A stretch of 63,249 nucleotides of DNA from Priapulus caudatus (lineage: Eukaryota; Priapulida; Priapulimorpha; Priapulimorphida; Priapulidae), in the NCBI RefSeq assembly GCF_000485595.1, contig NW_014577666.1, positions 1,601 through 64,849 on the forward strand, read 5' to 3'. Position numbers and translations under genes: made by a program. Shown piece after piece: positions 59,447-63,249 of this stretch. Under the pieces are notes generated by a model, which was given only the letters and a program-made list of their open reading frames with translations, ran no database searches and was not told where the DNA came from. How positions within the stretch are numbered: position 1 is the stretch's first letter; every line of letters starts with the position of its first letter.

Positions 59447-60251
59447 TGTAACGACCCTGTTACAAGGCTTCCCCCATCCCCGACGCGACGCGATCGCCTA
59501 GCGATGCGAAGCGGAGGTATTGATTGAACAGCGTTGCCCCTGGCAACCAGAGGCAATCAATACAGCCGCACGTGGCCGCAGTTATGGCTGCCGCAGTTAA
59601 GATGGCTGCCGAGTGTCGCGATAATGGGGTGCTAGCTAATTGAGGGATTAACACTACAGACGTGAGGTGACTGCAATATATTTGGCATAGCGCTATAGCA
59701 TTGACCATATTATGACGATAATGCGGGCAGACACTAAATGTTCAGCCATGTATGTAATCTAGTCCAAGTGGCTTAGTTGCCGCTAATCAGGCGTGAATTC
59801 CATCAACGCCGAAAGTGGCGGCCATGTTAAGCGCGCGTGACGCGTTCCTGCAGATAGGCGGAGCCACCTCCTGGACGATGGCAAGGCAGAATAGCGGGTC
59901 GCTCCCGTTAGGGGCCGCCACCGTCCAGAGCAAAGGTGGTGAAGCCAACCGGAAGCCAACCGAACGCGGATGAGACGGACGCGGTGATTGGCGCACGCGG
60001 CACGTGGCTGAGCATGCACCGCGCGCGTGGCGACGCCTATATAAACTGCTGCACGAGCAGAAATCGAGGAATGCTCCTTCGATGCCAGACGCGACCACTT
60101 GTACATTGTAACAGTGCTGTGTTGAGTCTAAATTAAACAACTAGTCATGGTATATATTCTCTGAGACTGACTTGTCTTTGTCTATGTCTTTTGGCTACAC
60201 ATACGACATAACATTCCACAACTGTATAGTAACGTAAACATCAACGTTACA
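59447..60251 (+). mobile_element. LTR of a retrotransposon (5' LTR)
   Basis: It begins TGTAAC and ends GTTACA, an inverted 6-bp tip, 805 bp apart. It contains a TATA box (TATATAA, 60038-60044) with downstream ATTAAA (60132-60137), then a TGG-starting candidate primer-binding site. The second LTR is not in the window, so identity as an LTR is inferred from these landmarks. Confidence 0.7.
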
Positions 60252-60253
60252 TC

Positions 60254-60271
60254 TGGTTCCGTGGAACGGTC
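60254..60271 (+). other. Candidate primer-binding site
   Basis: TGGTTCCGTGGAACGGTC begins two bases after the LTR end and starts TGG, as expected for pairing with a tRNA 3' CCA end. The matching tRNA is not established. Confidence 0.5.
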
Positions 60272-60635
60272 GTTTCTGGGTTTCTGTGAGCACTCCCGCG
60301 ATGCTGGCCACTATTACGATCACGAGCCGTCATCACAATAGCATCGTGTCATCATCGTTCTTACGTTTTCATCAACCGACCGAGACTGACGGACGCATAT
60401 CACCGCCGGGTATGTAAGGCTGATCTTATTTGCCAGTATAGTCTAAGTCTCTCGTTATGTCTAAGTTACCTGTCGCTGTATTATACCACGTCATTCATCA
60501 TTGTTGTCGATTTCTGACTTATGCGCGTCCCGTGCAAGAGCTCATTAGTCATCGCGCACCTTCGCACATACCTAGACGGCTCTGCAGCTTGATGATTGCT
60601 GCCACTCCTTATGAATGAGGATTGAGTGATCCCGC
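60272..60635. other. Start of retroelement interior, no gag recognised
   Basis: No open frame of significance. This should carry the leader and gag of an intact element. Confidence 0.45.
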
Positions 60636-60639
60636 TGCG

Positions 60640-61495
60640 ATGTGTATGTGTGTTCGTGTGTCAGCGCGTGAATACACCTGCAATGCGTGTGCGTAACGCG
60701 TGTGCGTGTTCGTAACGCGTGTGCGTGTTCGTAACGCGTGTGCGTGTGCGCGTGTGCGCGCGTGTGTGTGCGTAACGTGTGTGCGTGCGTGCGTGCAAGC
60801 GTGCGTGTGCGTGCATACGCCTACGACGCGTGCGAGAGAGCGTGTGTGTGCGCCCGTGTGTGAGTACACGCCTGCGACGCGTGTCTGCGTGTATACGTGT
60901 GTGTGTGCGTGTGTACGCCCGTGTGTGAGCGCGAATACGCCTGTCTGTGCGTGTGAACGCCTGTGTGTGCGTGTATACGCCCGTCTCTGTGCGTGCGAGC
61001 GCCTGTGTGTGCGCGTGTGTAACGCCTATGTGTGTGTGCGTGTGTAACGCTTATGTGTGTGTGCGCGTATGTAACGCCTGTGTGTGCGTGTGTAGCGCCT
61101 GTGTGTGCGTGTGTAGCGCCTGTGTGTGCGTGTGTAGAGCCTGTGTGTGCGTGTGTAGAGCCTGTGTGTGCGCGTGTGAGCGCCTGAGTGTGCGTGTGTA
61201 CGCTTGTCTGTGCGTGAGCACGCGTGTGTGAGCGTGTGTTTATACGCCTGTGTGTGCGTGCGTGTGAGCGCCTGTGTGCGCCCGTGTGTGAGCGTGTGTT
61301 TATACGCCTGTGTGTGCGTGCGTGTGAGCGCCTGTGTGCGCCCATGTGCGAGCGTGTGTGCGCCTGTGTGCGCGTGTGTGTGTGTGGGTGTACGCCTGCA
61401 ACGCGTGGGTGCGCAACCGCGCGTGCGTGTGTGTGTACGCCTGTGTGTGCGTGTGTATGTACGAGCGTCTGCAACGCGTGCGAGACGCGTGTGCA
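60640..61495 (+). repeat. 850-bp TGTGTGCG-rich minisatellite
   Basis: Degenerate units such as TGTGTGCGTGTGTAGCGCC and GTGTGAGCGCCTGTGTGTGC. It yields long cysteine/valine- and histidine/threonine-rich frames on both strands, which are repeat translation, not genes. Confidence 0.9.
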
Positions 61496-61609
61496 ATTGA
61501 TATCATTGTTACTCGAATAATCTACCCCTAATCTCTAACCCCGTTCGTCGCACAACCCCGTTTCGCGCAGCATGCGCTTAACAATTTTCAGCAGTATTGT
61601 GGCGAAATA

Positions 61610-61885
61610 AGCGCCCGAATGGCGACAAATCTCTTTCGCTCCCGCCCGTAGGGCCACAAATTTTTTCACTCTCGCCCGTATAGCGACAAATTTTTTCACT
61701 CTCGCCCGTATGGCGACAAATTTTTTCACTCTCGCCCGTATGGCGACAAAATCTTTCACTCTCGCCCGTAAGGCGACCAATTCTTTCACTCTCGCCCGTA
61801 AGGCGACAAATTTTTTCACTACCGCCCGTAGGGCGACAAACTCTTTCACTCCCGCCCGTAAGGCGACAAATTCTTTCAATCTCGC
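61610..61885 (+). repeat. 30-bp minisatellite, about nine units
   Basis: Unit GCGACAAATTTTTTCACTCT plus CGCCCGTATG. The 30-bp length equals ten codons, so open frames run through on both strands (ATNFFTLARM; RVKKFVAIRA). No spacers of unique sequence, so not CRISPR. Confidence 0.85.
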
Positions 61886-62024
61886 ATTGCAAGCGATACC
61901 GGCTCATCAAAATTCAACGGCTGAAACACAGCCGCCTAGCCGACATTTTTTTTGAGACAGAGACACGCACAGAGACTATCGCTTCATCGTCATTGATGAA
62001 CCAGTCATCTGTCTAATGGCGACT

Positions 62025-63249
62025 GCACAATTACGGCCATTACGGCCATGCCATTACGGCCATACGGCCATAACGGGCGAGGCGGTCATTACAACGCTTA
62101 AACAGACGTGCTTTCTCGGTTGTTTCTGACGCGCCTGCGCCGATGTCACCTCATACCTCATCAATCATGCCCACAACTCATCGTCGTTCAGCGGTATGGC
62201 CTCACGACCCATTTACCAAGTGGTACCGCCTTTGCCTACCGGTGGGGCCTCACAACCCTCGCCCTGAGTAGGCTTCACAACTCATATTCCACATCACTAC
62301 ACATATTCATATTCACCATGCTTCATCACGCTTCATTACGCTTCGTGAGCTACCCTGCCACGTTTTCGGCTACGACGTCGGAGCAATTCACACGCAGATG
62401 GTAGAGATCTAGAGATTGTATGACGATTGTCATACGCTGACAAGCCATTAAATCACGCTACTATACGCTCGCACCCAGCATTCGCTGCGATGCAGCAGGA
62501 CACTAAAGTAGCACACGCACGAAATAAACGCCTTTATGGTAGGCACGCAAGGGTTCATTCCCTCGACATGGGAGACCCCGTCTAAACTTTTAACCCCACG
62601 TTGGCAGCCTTACTATACCGTGGTCGACAAACTTTCTCCACTGCCACTTTGTAGTAAGGCACAAGGCCAACAACGTACCTGCGACGTACATGTGTATAAT
62701 CTTCTATCCGCATGCCCATTCTTGACATGGGATACGCCTAGAACCATGCTTACGGGTAGAAATGCCACACGTCACGACCAATGCGTCAGGGACGCTGGCT
62801 GACACACGGCCTCTTTCGTCGCCGCCCCATAACGGCCGACGACCAATGCGTCAGGGCCTCTTTCGTCGCACCCCAACGACGACACGCATACAGCCGATTG
62901 CTGTGATGCAAACGGGCTGTTGCAACCCCAAAGGCGTAACGAAACGCAAGCAGCCAGTGTGGCTAGAACGCCAATCACTGATAGCTGTGATGCAGACGAG
63001 TTATTGCCACTCGCGCAGTATAGCTGACTGCGCTAAAGGGCAAAGTATATTCGGCGTCCATGTAATGACGCCACCCTACGGTCATTTGATTAGCGGTATG
63101 CATCCCAAATTTCATGATGCACACTCCTACTCTATAAGTGGCCAATTAGTTAATTAATACTGGCACTAAGAATAGCTTTACGGCCCCGACGATGTGCAGC
63201 GTCTGCACCGTTAGCACTAGTCTTGTTCACTAGTAGCAATAATCGTATT
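62025..63249. other. Retroelement interior or flank, degenerate short repeats
   Basis: ATTACGGCCAT repeats at 62030-62085. CGACCAATGCGTCAGGG plus CCTCTTTCGTCGC occurs twice (62775 and 62840) and GCTGTGATGCA(A/G)ACG twice (62900 and 62985). Open frames (62108-62404, 62536-62802, 62762-63157) carry no recognised domain. Confidence 0.5.

Noticed and set aside
60609-61520. Long open frames (up to 217 codons) on both strands
   Set aside because: They read through the TGTGTGCG minisatellite, giving His/Thr- and Cys/Val-rich repeats; no domain.
61610-61885. CRISPR-like regular repeat
   Set aside because: Units are directly adjacent without unique spacers and the context is animal DNA.

Overview
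This is nuclear DNA from an animal, most likely a marine invertebrate; the species cannot be named from the window. Three genes with GT-AG introns can be assembled from their protein signatures, and each is a metazoan family: USF, a bHLH-leucine-zipper transcription factor (minus strand, 24440 down to 6934); an IkB-zeta/BCL3-like nuclear ankyrin protein (plus strand, 35297 to 44123, seven coding exons, 956 codons from the first in-frame ATG); and dynactin subunit 6, DCTN6 (minus strand, 51957 down to 47369, first exon not found). The rest of the window is introns and repeats. There is no operon, CRISPR array or convincing bacterial gene.

Layout. 1-6.6 kb: nested foldback repeats, a small hAT-like element and a CCCGGGGG-ended element. 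6.9-24.5 kb: USF, whose introns carry five copies of a GCTCATCTGA-ended element (two of them, A1 and A2, flank the leucine-zipper exon), three or more nested hAT-type elements (one with a perfect 8-bp target-site duplication, one with a decayed transposase fragment) and foldbacks with TTAGGG-type arrays in the loop. 24.5-35.2 kb: intergenic, with palindromes, a long TG tract, an assembly gap inside a sixth copy of the GCTCATCTGA element, and further TTAGGG-bearing sequence. 35.3-44.1 kb: the IkB-like gene, with TTAA-ended, hAT-like and pogo-like elements in its introns. 44.3-47.4 kb: spacer between two convergent 3' ends. 47.4-52 kb: DCTN6. 52-59.4 kb: repeats, a THAP-domain fragment, a tRNA-derived SINE and a second KMAA/TTAGGG element. 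59.4-63.2 kb: an 805-bp LTR with TATA box and candidate primer-binding site, followed by about 3 kb of minisatellites instead of gag-pol.

How it fits together. USF and an IkB-zeta-like protein are nuclear regulators and DCTN6 is a cytoskeletal adaptor; nothing shows that they act in one pathway. Three CANNTG motifs, one a perfect CACGTG that is USF's own target, lie just upstream of the USF start codon, which suggests autoregulation.

The most unusual feature is the density of palindromic elements that share only short termini: ATCAGGAGT, TAGACTGGTNC, GCCGCGTTCACACG, and foldbacks with TTAGGG-like loops. Near-identical repeat copies differ by many single-base indels, and the window contains Ns, so some coding breaks, such as the USF zipper exon, may be assembly errors.
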